A DNA stretch of 64,000 nt from an uncultured Lentisphaerota bacterium (GTDB lineage: Bacteria > Verrucomicrobiota > Kiritimatiellia > CAIQIC01). The translations under genes and the position numbers were made by a program. Below are positions 52,181 to 63,435 of this stretch, one piece after another. The stretch lies in NCBI GenBank assembly GCA_903889245.1, contig CAISWQ010000068.1:1-64000 (forward strand), written 5' to 3'. The notes below the pieces were generated by a model, which saw only the letters and a program-made list of their open reading frames with translations, made no database searches and was not told where the DNA came from. Position 1 is the stretch's first letter. Each line of letters opens with the position of its first letter.

Positions 52181-52842
52181 ATGGCTGGGAACAGGTCCAC
52201 TGGCTGGCGCTGGCGGTGATACCGCTGCTGCTGGCCGTCTGCTGGTTCAGCTACCGCCGGCAGCGCGCGGCCGAGGGGCTCGCCTGCCAACTGGAACTGT
52301 ATCATCGTATCTTTGAACAGGCACCCGCGCCGGTGGCCTTGCTGAATCCCGCCGATGGCAAGATCAGGGAAATCAATGCCTGTGCCGTGGCGCTCTCGGG
52401 TTTTCCGCGCGAGGCGCTGCTCGGCCGGACCATTCTGGACTGGCCACACCTGCCGGACGGCAGCAAGCAACTGGTCATGGCCAATATGCAACGCCGTCTG
52501 CGGGGCGAAACGGTGCCGCCCTATGAACTGGAGTTTCTCACGCCGGACCAGCGGCGGCTGGTGGGTTGTGTCTTTGCCGTGCCCTTGCGAGACCGGCATG
52601 GCCAACCGTTGGCTGATCTGGTATTGATTACGGATATGACCGCTCGCAAGGCGGCCGAAGAGCGGCTCCAGAAGACGTTGCAGGAAACGGAGCGGTATAA
52701 CCGTCTCATGGTGGGACGGGAGGTCCGGGTGGTTGAGTTGAAGCAGGAAGTCAATGCGCTGGCGCGCGAGTTAGGCCGGCCATCGCCCTATCAGGCGGTG
52801 CCGGCCGATGCCGCCGGGCGCGGACAGGAGGCACAACCATGA
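52177..52842 (+). CDS. Small membrane-anchored PAS protein with the same C-terminal module
   Basis: The 221-residue protein has one N-terminal TM helix (about 8-25), one PAS domain (about 40-165) and a C-terminal helix with VGREVRVVELKQEVN and PSPY (52684-52791). No output domain. It overlaps the previous and next genes by ATGA. It looks like a minimal version of the upstream sensor, possibly a partner in a heteromeric complex. Confidence 0.8.
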   Translation: MNGWEQVHWLALAVIPLLLAVCWFSYRRQRAAEGLACQLELYHRIFEQAPAPVALLNPADGKIREINACAVALSGFPREALLGRTILDWPHLPDGSKQLVMANMQRRLRGETVPPYELEFLTPDQRRLVGCVFAVPLRDRHGQPLADLVLITDMTARKAAEERLQKTLQETERYNRLMVGREVRVVELKQEVNALARELGRPSPYQAVPADAAGRGQEAQP

Positions 52843-53975
52843 AAGTGAGCACAGCCCAATGGACGTCGTCACGCGGGTGGTCTTTTGATGCGACCGGCGG
52901 CCCTGTTGCGCCGGATTGGATCCTCTATTTTGGCGCAACCGACCGCCTGGCAGCGACCGATGGCCCGGCGGATGAACTCTGCCGGAAATTCCCCCAAGCG
53001 GTGTGCAGTGGCTGCAGCACCTCCGGAGAGATTCTGGGGGCGCACGTCGGCGATGATAGCGTGGTGGCCGCGCTCGTGAAGTTCGACGCCACAAAAGTGC
53101 GCGGCGTGGCGGCCCAGGTGGCGGCACCGGAACACAGCGGGGCGACAGCGCGGATGCTGGTGGAGCAATTACGCGCCAATGATCTCTGCCATGTGCTGGT
53201 GTTGAGCGAGGGCCTCAAGGTCAATGGCACCGCGCTGGTGGCCGGTTTCCGCGCGGCCTTGCCGGAACGGGTGGCCGTCACCGGAGGCCTGGCTGGCGAT
53301 GGCACGCGCTTCGGCCGGACGGTGACCGGCCTCGGTCAGCAGCTTGGCGGCGCACAGGTGGTGGCGGTCGGTTTCTACGGCCGGGCTCTGCACGTCGGCT
53401 ATGGCACGGAAGGCGGCTGGGAGGCCTTTGGTCCACGGCGCCTGATCACCAAAGCCCGCGGTAATGTTCTGTTTGAGCTCGATGGGCAACCGGCGCTGGA
53501 CCTCTACAAGAAATATCTGGGCGAGCGGGCGACAGGGCTGCCGGCCACCGGCCTGCTGTTTCCGTTGCAGTTGCTGGCCAACGCCAATGCGCTGACCGGT
53601 CTGGTGCGGACGATTCTTGCGGTGGACGAAAAGGAGCACTCCCTGACCTTTGCCGGCGATCTGCCGGAAGGACAGTATGCGCGGCTGATGAAGACCGGGC
53701 AGGATGGCCTGGTGCATGGGGCGGCCCAGGCCGCGGGGGCGGCGGCACAGGGCGACGCGAACCACCGGCTCGCCGTGCTCGTCAGCTGCGTGGGCCGGCG
53801 CCTGGTGCTGGGGCAACGTGTCGAGGAGGAACTCGAGGCGGTCCAACAGGCACTGCCCGCAGGCAGCACCGCCATTGGTTTCTATTCCTACGGGGAGCTT
53901 TGTCCTCCCACCGGCCTGCTCACCTGTGAACTCCACAACCAGACCATGACCATCACCACCTTTGCCGAGGGCTGA
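52839..53975 (+). CDS. FIST-domain sensor protein (NosP-like)
   Basis: The 378-residue soluble protein has FIST N (about 30-225, with '[10 protein letters not shown]' and '[13 protein letters not shown]') and FIST C (about 235-375, with 'GFYSYGEL' near the end). FIST proteins are ligand sensors encoded beside signalling enzymes. NosP of Pseudomonas and Shewanella is a heme-binding FIST protein that controls an adjacent hybrid kinase (NahK). The placement here, 8 bases before a hybrid kinase with Hpt, is the same. Heme binding is not proven by the sequence. Confidence 0.85.
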   Translation: MKVSTAQWTSSRGWSFDATGGPVAPDWILYFGATDRLAATDGPADELCRKFPQAVCSGCSTSGEILGAHVGDDSVVAALVKFDATKVRGVAAQVAAPEHSGATARMLVEQLRANDLCHVLVLSEGLKVNGTALVAGFRAALPERVAVTGGLAGDGTRFGRTVTGLGQQLGGAQVVAVGFYGRALHVGYGTEGGWEAFGPRRLITKARGNVLFELDGQPALDLYKKYLGERATGLPATGLLFPLQLLANANALTGLVRTILAVDEKEHSLTFAGDLPEGQYARLMKTGQDGLVHGAAQAAGAAAQGDANHRLAVLVSCVGRRLVLGQRVEEELEAVQQALPAGSTAIGFYSYGELCPPTGLLTCELHNQTMTITTFAEG

Positions 53976-53983
53976 AGACAGTT

Positions 53984-57093
<3,110 letters not shown>

Positions 57094-57097
<4 letters not shown>

Positions 57098-58749
57098 ACG
57101 CCCCCGAACCAGATCCGTTCCCCTCCGCGGCTGCGCCGGAACCGCTGGGCGGTTGTGTGCTGGTGGTGGATGATGAGTTGCCCAACCGCGCCTACCTGCG
57201 GAAAATCCTGACGGCGCGCGCCTGCCAGGTGCTTGAGGCACCCGATGGCGCCGTCGCCCTGCAACTGGCCCGCGCCCACAAGCCTGACCTGGCGCTGGTG
57301 GATGTCATGATGCCCGGCATCAGTGGTTATGAAGTCTGCCAGGCGATGAAAAGCGATCCGGCCCTGCAGGAAATCCCGCTCATCATGGTCACCGCCCGCA
57401 CGGACATCGCGGATATCGAGCATGCCTTCCTGCTGGGCGCGTTCGACTACATCCGCAAGCCGTTCAATCCGCGGGAACTGATCGTCCGCGTGCGCAATGC
57501 GCTGTTGCTCAAGCGCAGCACCGAGGAAGTACGGATGTGGAAGCAGAAGATGTCGCGCGAACTGGAGGTGGCCGGCTCGCTCCAGCGCAAACTGTTCGCC
57601 GCCCGGCCGCTGCTGACCGAGACCTTCGAGGTCCGCAGTGTCTTCCAACCCTCGATGAACATCGGCGGGGATTTCTTTGACGTCCTGCCCCTGGCGGATG
57701 GCGGGCTGGCCGTCTACACCGGCGATGTCTCCGGGCACGGGGTGGGACCGGCCATGATCTCCTCGATGCTCAAGGTCCTGCTGACCGACCTGATCCGCGC
57801 CTATGCCGAGCGCGGCCCGGCCGCCATCTGCACCGAGTTGAACATCCGCTTCCGCCGCCAGGTGGATAACCCGGAGGTCTATGCCACCCTCTTTCTGGCG
57901 CTCTTCGACCCGGTGCATGAGCACTGGCATTGCCTGAACTGCGGCCATCCCGCGCCCTTGTTTTTTACGCGGCGCGATGCCGCTCCTATGACGCTGGGAG
58001 AGCAGGGTGATCTGCCCATCGGCTTTGCGGATGAACGCGGACCGGGCTACACCAGCGAGAACGAAATGATCCTGGCGGCGCCGCCCGGTTCCCTGATGTT
58101 TCTCTATACCGATGGCTTGACCGAGGCGCGCCGGATCGCTGGCGGCGAGGATCTGGGCCTGGAGCAACTCGGTCGCACCGTCAGCGCGCTGCTGCTCGAG
58201 CCGCTGTTGCCCAACCTGCCCGCGGCCACCTTCGCCCGCGTCCGCGAGGCTGGCTATCATCTGGAGGCCGATGACTGCACGGCGTTGCTGGTGTCCCGCA
58301 TTGCGCCCGATGAAATCAAGATGATGAGTTCCATCCCTCCGGATCACCGTCACGTGGCCGACCTGGCGGCGGACTGCGAGCGCATCCTGCTGGGGCTGGG
58401 CTGGCCGGATGAGGCGGCGACCGCCACACGCCTGCTGGTGATGGAACACGCCGCCAATGCCGTGGACCATGGCCGCCTGCCAGTGGACGCCACGATCTCG
58501 CTACAGTTGCGTGTCCGCGGCCGCACGGCCTGTCTCCTGTTCCGCGATGCCGGACGCGAGTGGGATTATGACGATGGCCTCGAGGGGGCCCGCCTGCGGG
58601 CGCCGGACGCCCCGCGCGGGCGAGGCTTGAATATCATCCGCAACATCGCCAGCCATATTGAGGTCTTCCGCCGCGGCTCGGAGAACATTGCCTTTTATTT
58701 GGTCTCGGCTGATTTCGATACTGCCAAAATCGCGGGAACCCCGTTATAG
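57094..58749 (+). CDS. REC-PP2C phosphatase-anti-sigma kinase fusion (SypE/RsbU-like)
   Basis: The 565-residue protein has three parts. The receiver (about 20-140) has Asp in '[13 protein letters not shown]'. The SpoIIE-type PP2C phosphatase (about 175-420) has metal-binding motifs '[10 protein letters not shown]', 'GDVSGHGVG' and 'LYTDGLTEA'. The C-terminal HATPase (about 430-550) has the RsbW-like N-box '[11 protein letters not shown]', '[10 protein letters not shown]' and 'GRGLNIIR'. It can thus dephosphorylate and phosphorylate a STAS partner under receiver control, like SypE of Vibrio fischeri, though the domain order differs. The STAS gene at 59509 is the probable target. Confidence 0.9.
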
Positions 58750-58750
58750 T
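58721..58750 (+). promoter_or_regulatory. Putative internal promoter of the exopolysaccharide genes
   Basis: TATAGT (58745-58750) overlaps the stop codon of the preceding gene and ends 8 bases before the sugar transferase ATG. A weak CTGCCA lies 18 bases upstream. It may give separate expression of the exopolysaccharide part of the operon. Confidence 0.4.
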
Positions 58751-58758
58751 ACTGGCAC

Positions 58759-59493
58759 ATGAACGACGACATCTATCAGGCTCGTATGGACCTGTTCCGC
58801 ACGCTGAACCTGCCCATGTCGCGCGCGAGTACGCACCTGTTCCGCTGGCGGCTGCGGTGCAAACTGGGTTTTTGGGAGCTGGGTTTGCGCAGTCTCTATG
58901 CCCTCAAACGGCTGCTCGACATCCTGATCAGCCTGATGGCCTTGCTCATGCTCACGCCTTTCTTTCTGGTCATCATGCTCATCATCTACTTCGAGGATGG
59001 GCGCCCGTTCTTCTTTGTCCAACAGCGGGTGGGTCTTAATGGTCGCATCTTCAACTTCTATAAATTCCGCTCAATGGTGAAGAACGCCGAAAAGCTCAAG
59101 GACCAGTTGCTCAAGCAGAACGAGTCCGGCGATGGCGTGATTTTCAAGATGAAGAAGGATCCGCGCATCACCAGGATCGGCGGTTTCCTGCGCCGCTTCA
59201 GCGTGGATGAGTTTCCGCAGTTCTTCAACGTCCTCAAGGGCGACCTGGCGATCGTCGGCCCGCGCCCGCCCGTGCCGCGCGAGGTCGCGCAGTACACGCT
59301 GGAGGAGCGCAAGCGCCTGCACGCCAAGCCCGGTCTCACCTGCCTGTGGCAGATCCAGGGCCGCTCCGAAATCCCCTTCAAGGAACAGGTCCGGCTCGAC
59401 CTGCAATACATCCAGAGCCAGAGCTTGTGGAAGGATTTTGTCATCATGGTCAAAACCGTGCCGGCGGTCCTGTTGGGCCGCGGCGCTTATTGA
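58759..59493 (+). CDS. Initiating sugar transferase (undecaprenyl-phosphate type)
   Basis: The 244-residue protein has a hydrophobic segment (about 50-75) and the bacterial sugar transferase domain: 'KRLLDILISLMALL', 'RVGLNGRIFNFYKFRSM', 'RRFSVDEFPQFFNVLKGD' and 'VGPRPPVPREV' with the catalytic Asp-Glu pair. It moves a sugar-1-phosphate from a UDP-sugar to the lipid carrier, starting repeat-unit synthesis at the inner membrane. Unlike WcaJ it lacks the N-terminal CoA-binding-like region. It sits 9 bases after the signalling gene and 15 before a STAS gene. Confidence 0.9.
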   Translation: MNDDIYQARMDLFRTLNLPMSRASTHLFRWRLRCKLGFWELGLRSLYALKRLLDILISLMALLMLTPFFLVIMLIIYFEDGRPFFFVQQRVGLNGRIFNFYKFRSMVKNAEKLKDQLLKQNESGDGVIFKMKKDPRITRIGGFLRRFSVDEFPQFFNVLKGDLAIVGPRPPVPREVAQYTLEERKRLHAKPGLTCLWQIQGRSEIPFKEQVRLDLQYIQSQSLWKDFVIMVKTVPAVLLGRGAY

Positions 59494-59508
59494 AGAAGGG
59501 AGCAGCAT

Positions 59509-59850
59509 ATGGCAACGGCATTCGAGGTCAAGGACGGGGTGGGCTTGGTCGCCATGAGTGGCCCGCTGACGGCCGGTCAGGTGGACGCCTTTCGCGCCGA
59601 GTTCAACGAGTGGCACAAGGGGGGGGAAGCCTTCCGCAACGTGGTCATTGACTGCCAGGGCATTGACTTCATGGATAGCTCGGGCTTGGGCGCGCTGATT
59701 GCCCTGCTCAAGCGGGTCAGCGAACGTGGCGGTGATCTCAAGCTCGCACGCCTGCCAAAGAAGGTCCGTATGGTCTTTGAGATCACGCGCGCGTACAAAA
59801 TCTTCCAGATATGCGACACGGTCGAGGAGGCGCTCAAGGCCTGCCGGTGA
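59509..59850 (+). CDS. STAS-domain switch protein (SypA-like)
   Basis: The 113-residue single STAS domain has 'VVIDCQGIDFMDSSGLGALIALL', with the expected phospho-acceptor Ser. AAGGGAGCA precedes the ATG. It is embedded among polysaccharide synthesis genes and downstream of a PP2C/kinase. It is more likely a direct switch of polysaccharide synthesis, as SypA is in Vibrio fischeri, than a sigma-factor antagonist. Its stop overlaps the GTG start of the next gene. Confidence 0.88.
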   Translation: MATAFEVKDGVGLVAMSGPLTAGQVDAFRAEFNEWHKGGEAFRNVVIDCQGIDFMDSSGLGALIALLKRVSERGGDLKLARLPKKVRMVFEITRAYKIFQICDTVEEALKACR

Positions 59851-61286
59851 AAGCCGTCCTCCATACCAGTGGCGCGCCCGAGTGGGTGCGCGCCCTGGGT
59901 CTCGAGACCTGGGCGCTGGCGCCGGTCGTCGGACGGCCCTTGCTGGAATACTGGCTGGAGTTGTGCGACCTGCTGCGCATCCGTGATGTCCGGCTCGTGC
60001 TGGGCGATGGCGCGCACGCGGTCGAAACCTATGCGCAAGATGGTTCACGCTGGGGCCTTAAGCTCACCTACAGTTTTCTTGGCCCCGGCGAGGATCCTGA
60101 TCGTTTCCTGCATCGCGCCCCCGAGCTCTGGGCCGAGGGCCTGTTTTATCTCGGCACCCCGCTGTTCCCGCGCCGGCTGGGCACGGAACCACTGACGCAC
60201 GCGACCGTGACCGGCACCTACCTGCACATGGAGGGCAGCCGCATCGGGTGTCTGGCCAGTGTGCAGCCGGAATTTCTCCAGACCTTCCTCGCCGGCGGCG
60301 AACTGGCGCTGGGCGCGCAGGGCTTCGGCCTGTTGGGCATCACGCCGGATGCCATCGCCAACCTCCATGACTATTTCGAACTGAATCTGCGCATGGTGCG
60401 CGGCGAATGCGCGCGCTATGTCAGCCCCGGTTATTTTTCCAAGGACGGCGCGCATGTCGGCTACAACGTCATTCTACCGCCCTCGGCCCATGTGCAGTCG
60501 CCGCTCGTCATCGGTAACCATACGCGGCTGGGCGCCCTGACCGTCATCGGCCCCGATGTGGTCCTCGGCGAACACTGCATCGTGGACCGGCAGAGCGAGT
60601 TGACCCGATGTGTCATTCTCGACGGCACCTATATCGGCCGCAACCTGGAAATCTGCGACAAGATCATCGCTGGCCGCCGGCTGATTGATCCCGCCGATGG
60701 CACGGTGGCGGGGATTGATGATCCCTGGTTGCTGGCCAAGGTCTCCAGTTCGCTGCGCGCGATGGACGTGCTGCGCGCCTTGCTCGGCTGGTCGCTGGCC
60801 TTGCTGCTGGCGCTGGCGCAACTGGTGCCGTTTCTGCTGCTCGCCGGTCTGCTGAAGCTGACCGGCCAGTGGCGTTTTCTACAGGCCGCTTTTCACACCG
60901 CACGGCAGCAGAAGGCCAACCTGCTGGTGTTCCCGGACACCAGCAACGGCCAGGTGTCGTGGCTCGCGCGCCTGTTCCGGGCCTTGAGCCTCGACCGCTT
61001 CCCGGCCCTGCTCCAGGTGCTCGCCGGCCGGCTTTGGCTCTGCGGCCAGGAACCGCTGGCCACGCCGGCCGATGACGCGCTGCGGTACGAACTCCAGGAC
61101 TATTTCCCCGCGGCCTTCTCCTATGCCACGCCGCGCACCGAAGCCTCCGACGCCGTGATCAAGCGCGTGGATGCCTATTACTACGCGCACCACCGCTCGC
61201 TCGCCGAGAACGGGCGTATACTCGTGCGCGCGCTGCTGGGCCGGCTGGCTGCGCTCTGCGCCCCTTCCGCCGGGGATGCCGCATGA
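59847..61286 (+). CDS. Nucleotidyltransferase-like/left-handed beta-helix/sugar-transferase-like fusion
   Basis: The 479-residue protein starts at the GTG at 59847, which overlaps the STAS stop. An N-terminal Rossmann-like part (about 1-215, 'RPLLEYWLELCDLLRI') lacks the G-x-G-T-R signature of active sugar nucleotidyltransferases. Left-handed beta-helix turns follow (about 215-295, 'LVIGNHTRLGALTVIGPD'). Then come a TM pair (about 310-345) and a region like the C-terminal part of sugar transferases ('LDRFPALLQVLAGRLWLCGQEPL') without the catalytic Asp-Glu. It may be a regulatory or scaffold subunit for the sugar transferase, perhaps docking the STAS protein. Function unproven. Confidence 0.7.
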   Translation: MKAVLHTSGAPEWVRALGLETWALAPVVGRPLLEYWLELCDLLRIRDVRLVLGDGAHAVETYAQDGSRWGLKLTYSFLGPGEDPDRFLHRAPELWAEGLFYLGTPLFPRRLGTEPLTHATVTGTYLHMEGSRIGCLASVQPEFLQTFLAGGELALGAQGFGLLGITPDAIANLHDYFELNLRMVRGECARYVSPGYFSKDGAHVGYNVILPPSAHVQSPLVIGNHTRLGALTVIGPDVVLGEHCIVDRQSELTRCVILDGTYIGRNLEICDKIIAGRRLIDPADGTVAGIDDPWLLAKVSSSLRAMDVLRALLGWSLALLLALAQLVPFLLLAGLLKLTGQWRFLQAAFHTARQQKANLLVFPDTSNGQVSWLARLFRALSLDRFPALLQVLAGRLWLCGQEPLATPADDALRYELQDYFPAAFSYATPRTEASDAVIKRVDAYYYAHHRSLAENGRILVRALLGRLAALCAPSAGDAA

Positions 61287-61855
61287 AACTGCTGGACATT
61301 GTGCGCGGCGAGTTGGGCGGGTGTCATCCGCGCCTGCATTTTTTCCAGGGCTTCGTCGCGCTGCTGCCGGCCGAGGGCTTCATCCGCCTGCGCCCGCGCC
61401 TCTACCGCCTCGGCGGCGTGCGCCTCGGCCACGGCACCGTCCTCTCCGGCCGCCTGCGCCTGACCGGTGCCGGCCCGGTCACGCGGCGGCTGATCATCGG
61501 CGCGCGCTGCTACCTTAACGAAAACATCACCTTCAACCTCGGCGGCGAGGTTGTTCTCGAAGACCACGTCTCGGTCGGCATGGAGTGCCTCTTCATCACC
61601 AACACCCACGAGTTGGGGGCGCCGGACTTTCGCGCCGGTACGGTCCACGCCAAGCCCATCCGCGTCGGCCGCGGCGCGTGGCTCGGCGCGCGCGTCACCG
61701 TGCTGCCCGGCGTGACGATTGGCGCGGGCGCGGTCATCGCCGCCGGCGCGGTCGTGGCCAAGGACGTGCCGCCGAACGTCCTCGCCGGCGGCGTCCCCGC
61801 CAAGGTCATCCGCGAGCTGCCGAGCGGTTTCCAAGCCGTGGAAAAACAGCCATGA
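61283..61855 (+). CDS. Hexapeptide-repeat acyltransferase
   Basis: The 190-residue left-handed beta-helix protein has 'EDHVSVGMECLFITNTHE' (catalytic His in the NTHE motif) and 'RGAWLGARVTVLPGVTIGAGAVIAAGAVV', typical of maltose/galactoside or WcaF-like O-acetyltransferases. It probably acetylates the exopolysaccharide. ATGA overlaps join it to both neighbours. Its last residues (GFQAVEKQP) are encoded by a copy of the palindrome family, so the repeat has replaced or extended its C-terminus. Confidence 0.85.
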   Translation: MKLLDIVRGELGGCHPRLHFFQGFVALLPAEGFIRLRPRLYRLGGVRLGHGTVLSGRLRLTGAGPVTRRLIIGARCYLNENITFNLGGEVVLEDHVSVGMECLFITNTHELGAPDFRAGTVHAKPIRVGRGAWLGARVTVLPGVTIGAGAVIAAGAVVAKDVPPNVLAGGVPAKVIRELPSGFQAVEKQP

Positions 61856-61879
61856 CCCTTTTCCAAGCCTTGGAAAAAT
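61824..61879. repeat. Phased palindrome array, 2 copies, across a gene junction
   Basis: Copies are centred at 61836 and 61868 (32 bp apart). One encodes the end of the acyltransferase, the other residues 3-8 of the GH44-like protein. Confidence 0.85.
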
Positions 61880-63435
61880 CTGTCGTGCTGCTGCTCGGCG
61901 GCGCGGCGGCGCTGGCGGCGGAGCCGGCGGTGTGCGTCATCTCCGAGCCGGCGCAGCCGCGACCGATCCCCCCGGAAATCTACGGGCTCGCCGCGCCCTC
62001 GATGTCGCAGGCGACGAACTGGCATGTGCCGCTGCTGCGCTGGGGGGGCAACACGGCGGAGTGCTACAACTGGAGGCTCGGCAACGCCTGGAACACGGGC
62101 CGCGACTGGTTCTATGAGAACGTCGGCGTGGAACGCGACGCCTGGATCAAATATCTCCGCAAGGTGGAGGCTGCCGGCGCCAAGGCGTTCATCAACGTGC
62201 CGCTGATCGGCTACGTGGCCAAGGACACAAGTTCCTTCGCCTTCTCGGTCAAGAAATACGGCCCGCAAAAAGCCACGGATTCGTGGCGCACCGATGCCGG
62301 CAATGGCGAAAAACCCGACGGCACGCTGGTGCGGGGCAACGACCGCGCGGATGTCGCGATCGTCGCCGACCCGCCGTTCATCGCCGACTGGCTGCGGGCG
62401 ATGAAGGAGAAATTCCCGCGGCTCTACGCCGAGCGCCGCATCATCGTCGCGCTCGGCAACGAGCCGATGCTCTGGCACATCACGCACCGCGACGTGCATC
62501 CCGAACCCGCCAAGTCGGTCGAGTTGCGCGACCGCTACATCGCGATGGCGCGCGAGCTGAAGAAGGCCGCGCCGGAAATCCAGCTCGCCGGCCCGGAGTT
62601 GTGGGGCTGGCCCGCCTTCTTCGATTCCGCGTTCGATACCGACAAGCGCGCACGCGGCGACCGCTACACGCGCGGCGGCATGGATCTGATCCCGTGGTTC
62701 CTGCGCGAGCTGCGCGCCGAGGAGCAGCGCACGGGCACGCGCCTGCTGGATTACCTGAGCGTCCACTTCTATCCACAGGCGCCGCACGTCTTTTCCGGCG
62801 CTACCGATGTGGAGGCGACGCGGCTGCGCATCGCGACCGTGCGCTCGTTGTGGGATGCGAGTTACCGCGACCCCTCGTGGATCAACGCGCACGTCGAACT
62901 GCTCCCGCGGCTGCGGCGCTGGCTTGCGGAATATTATCCGGGCACCCGGTTCGCGCTGACGGAATACAACTGGGGTGGCGAGAAGGATGCCAGCGGCGCG
63001 CTGGCGCTGGCGGAGGTGCTCGGCGTGCTCGGTCGTGAAGGCGCGGGCGCCGCCTGCTACTGGACTTCGCCGCCGGAGGGCTCCCACGCCGCCGCCGCCT
63101 ACCAGCTCTATCGCAACGTGGATGGCAAAGGGGCGGCCTTCGGCGGGGACGCGCTCGACACCACGTGGAGCGGCGCAGCGGCGGAAGAGGTCTCGATTTT
63201 TGCCGCGCGCGACCGCGCCGCCAACGTGGCGACGGTGATGTGCGTGAACAAATCGGGTTTTCCGCAGGCCGTGCGCCTGCAATGGAAAGCGATTGCGACG
63301 GGCGCGGTGACTGGCTATGCTCTCGGCCCAAGCGGGCCGCAGCTTGAACCGTGGCCAACGCCGGTGGCCGCCACTGGCACGGTGCAGTTGCCGCCGCGCA
63401 CGAGCGTGCATCTGCGGTTTGAAGCAAAACCATGA
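61852..63435 (+). CDS. Secreted GH44-like endoglucanase
   Basis: The 527-residue protein starts at 61852 inside the acyltransferase stop. Its signal peptide (to about residue 23, ending ALAAEP) has an n-region encoded by a palindrome copy (MTLFQALEKS). GH44 motifs are 'LLRWGGNTAECYNW', 'IIVALGNEPMLWH' (acid/base Glu), 'LDYLSVHFYPQ' and 'FALTEYNWGGE' (nucleophile Glu). GH44 enzymes cut beta-1,4-glucan and xyloglucan. Inside an exopolysaccharide operon it may trim or release the nascent polymer. Confidence 0.88.
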   Translation: MTLFQALEKSVVLLLGGAAALAAEPAVCVISEPAQPRPIPPEIYGLAAPSMSQATNWHVPLLRWGGNTAECYNWRLGNAWNTGRDWFYENVGVERDAWIKYLRKVEAAGAKAFINVPLIGYVAKDTSSFAFSVKKYGPQKATDSWRTDAGNGEKPDGTLVRGNDRADVAIVADPPFIADWLRAMKEKFPRLYAERRIIVALGNEPMLWHITHRDVHPEPAKSVELRDRYIAMARELKKAAPEIQLAGPELWGWPAFFDSAFDTDKRARGDRYTRGGMDLIPWFLRELRAEEQRTGTRLLDYLSVHFYPQAPHVFSGATDVEATRLRIATVRSLWDASYRDPSWINAHVELLPRLRRWLAEYYPGTRFALTEYNWGGEKDASGALALAEVLGVLGREGAGAACYWTSPPEGSHAAAAYQLYRNVDGKGAAFGGDALDTTWSGAAAEEVSIFAARDRAANVATVMCVNKSGFPQAVRLQWKAIATGAVTGYALGPSGPQLEPWPTPVAATGTVQLPPRTSVHLRFEAKP

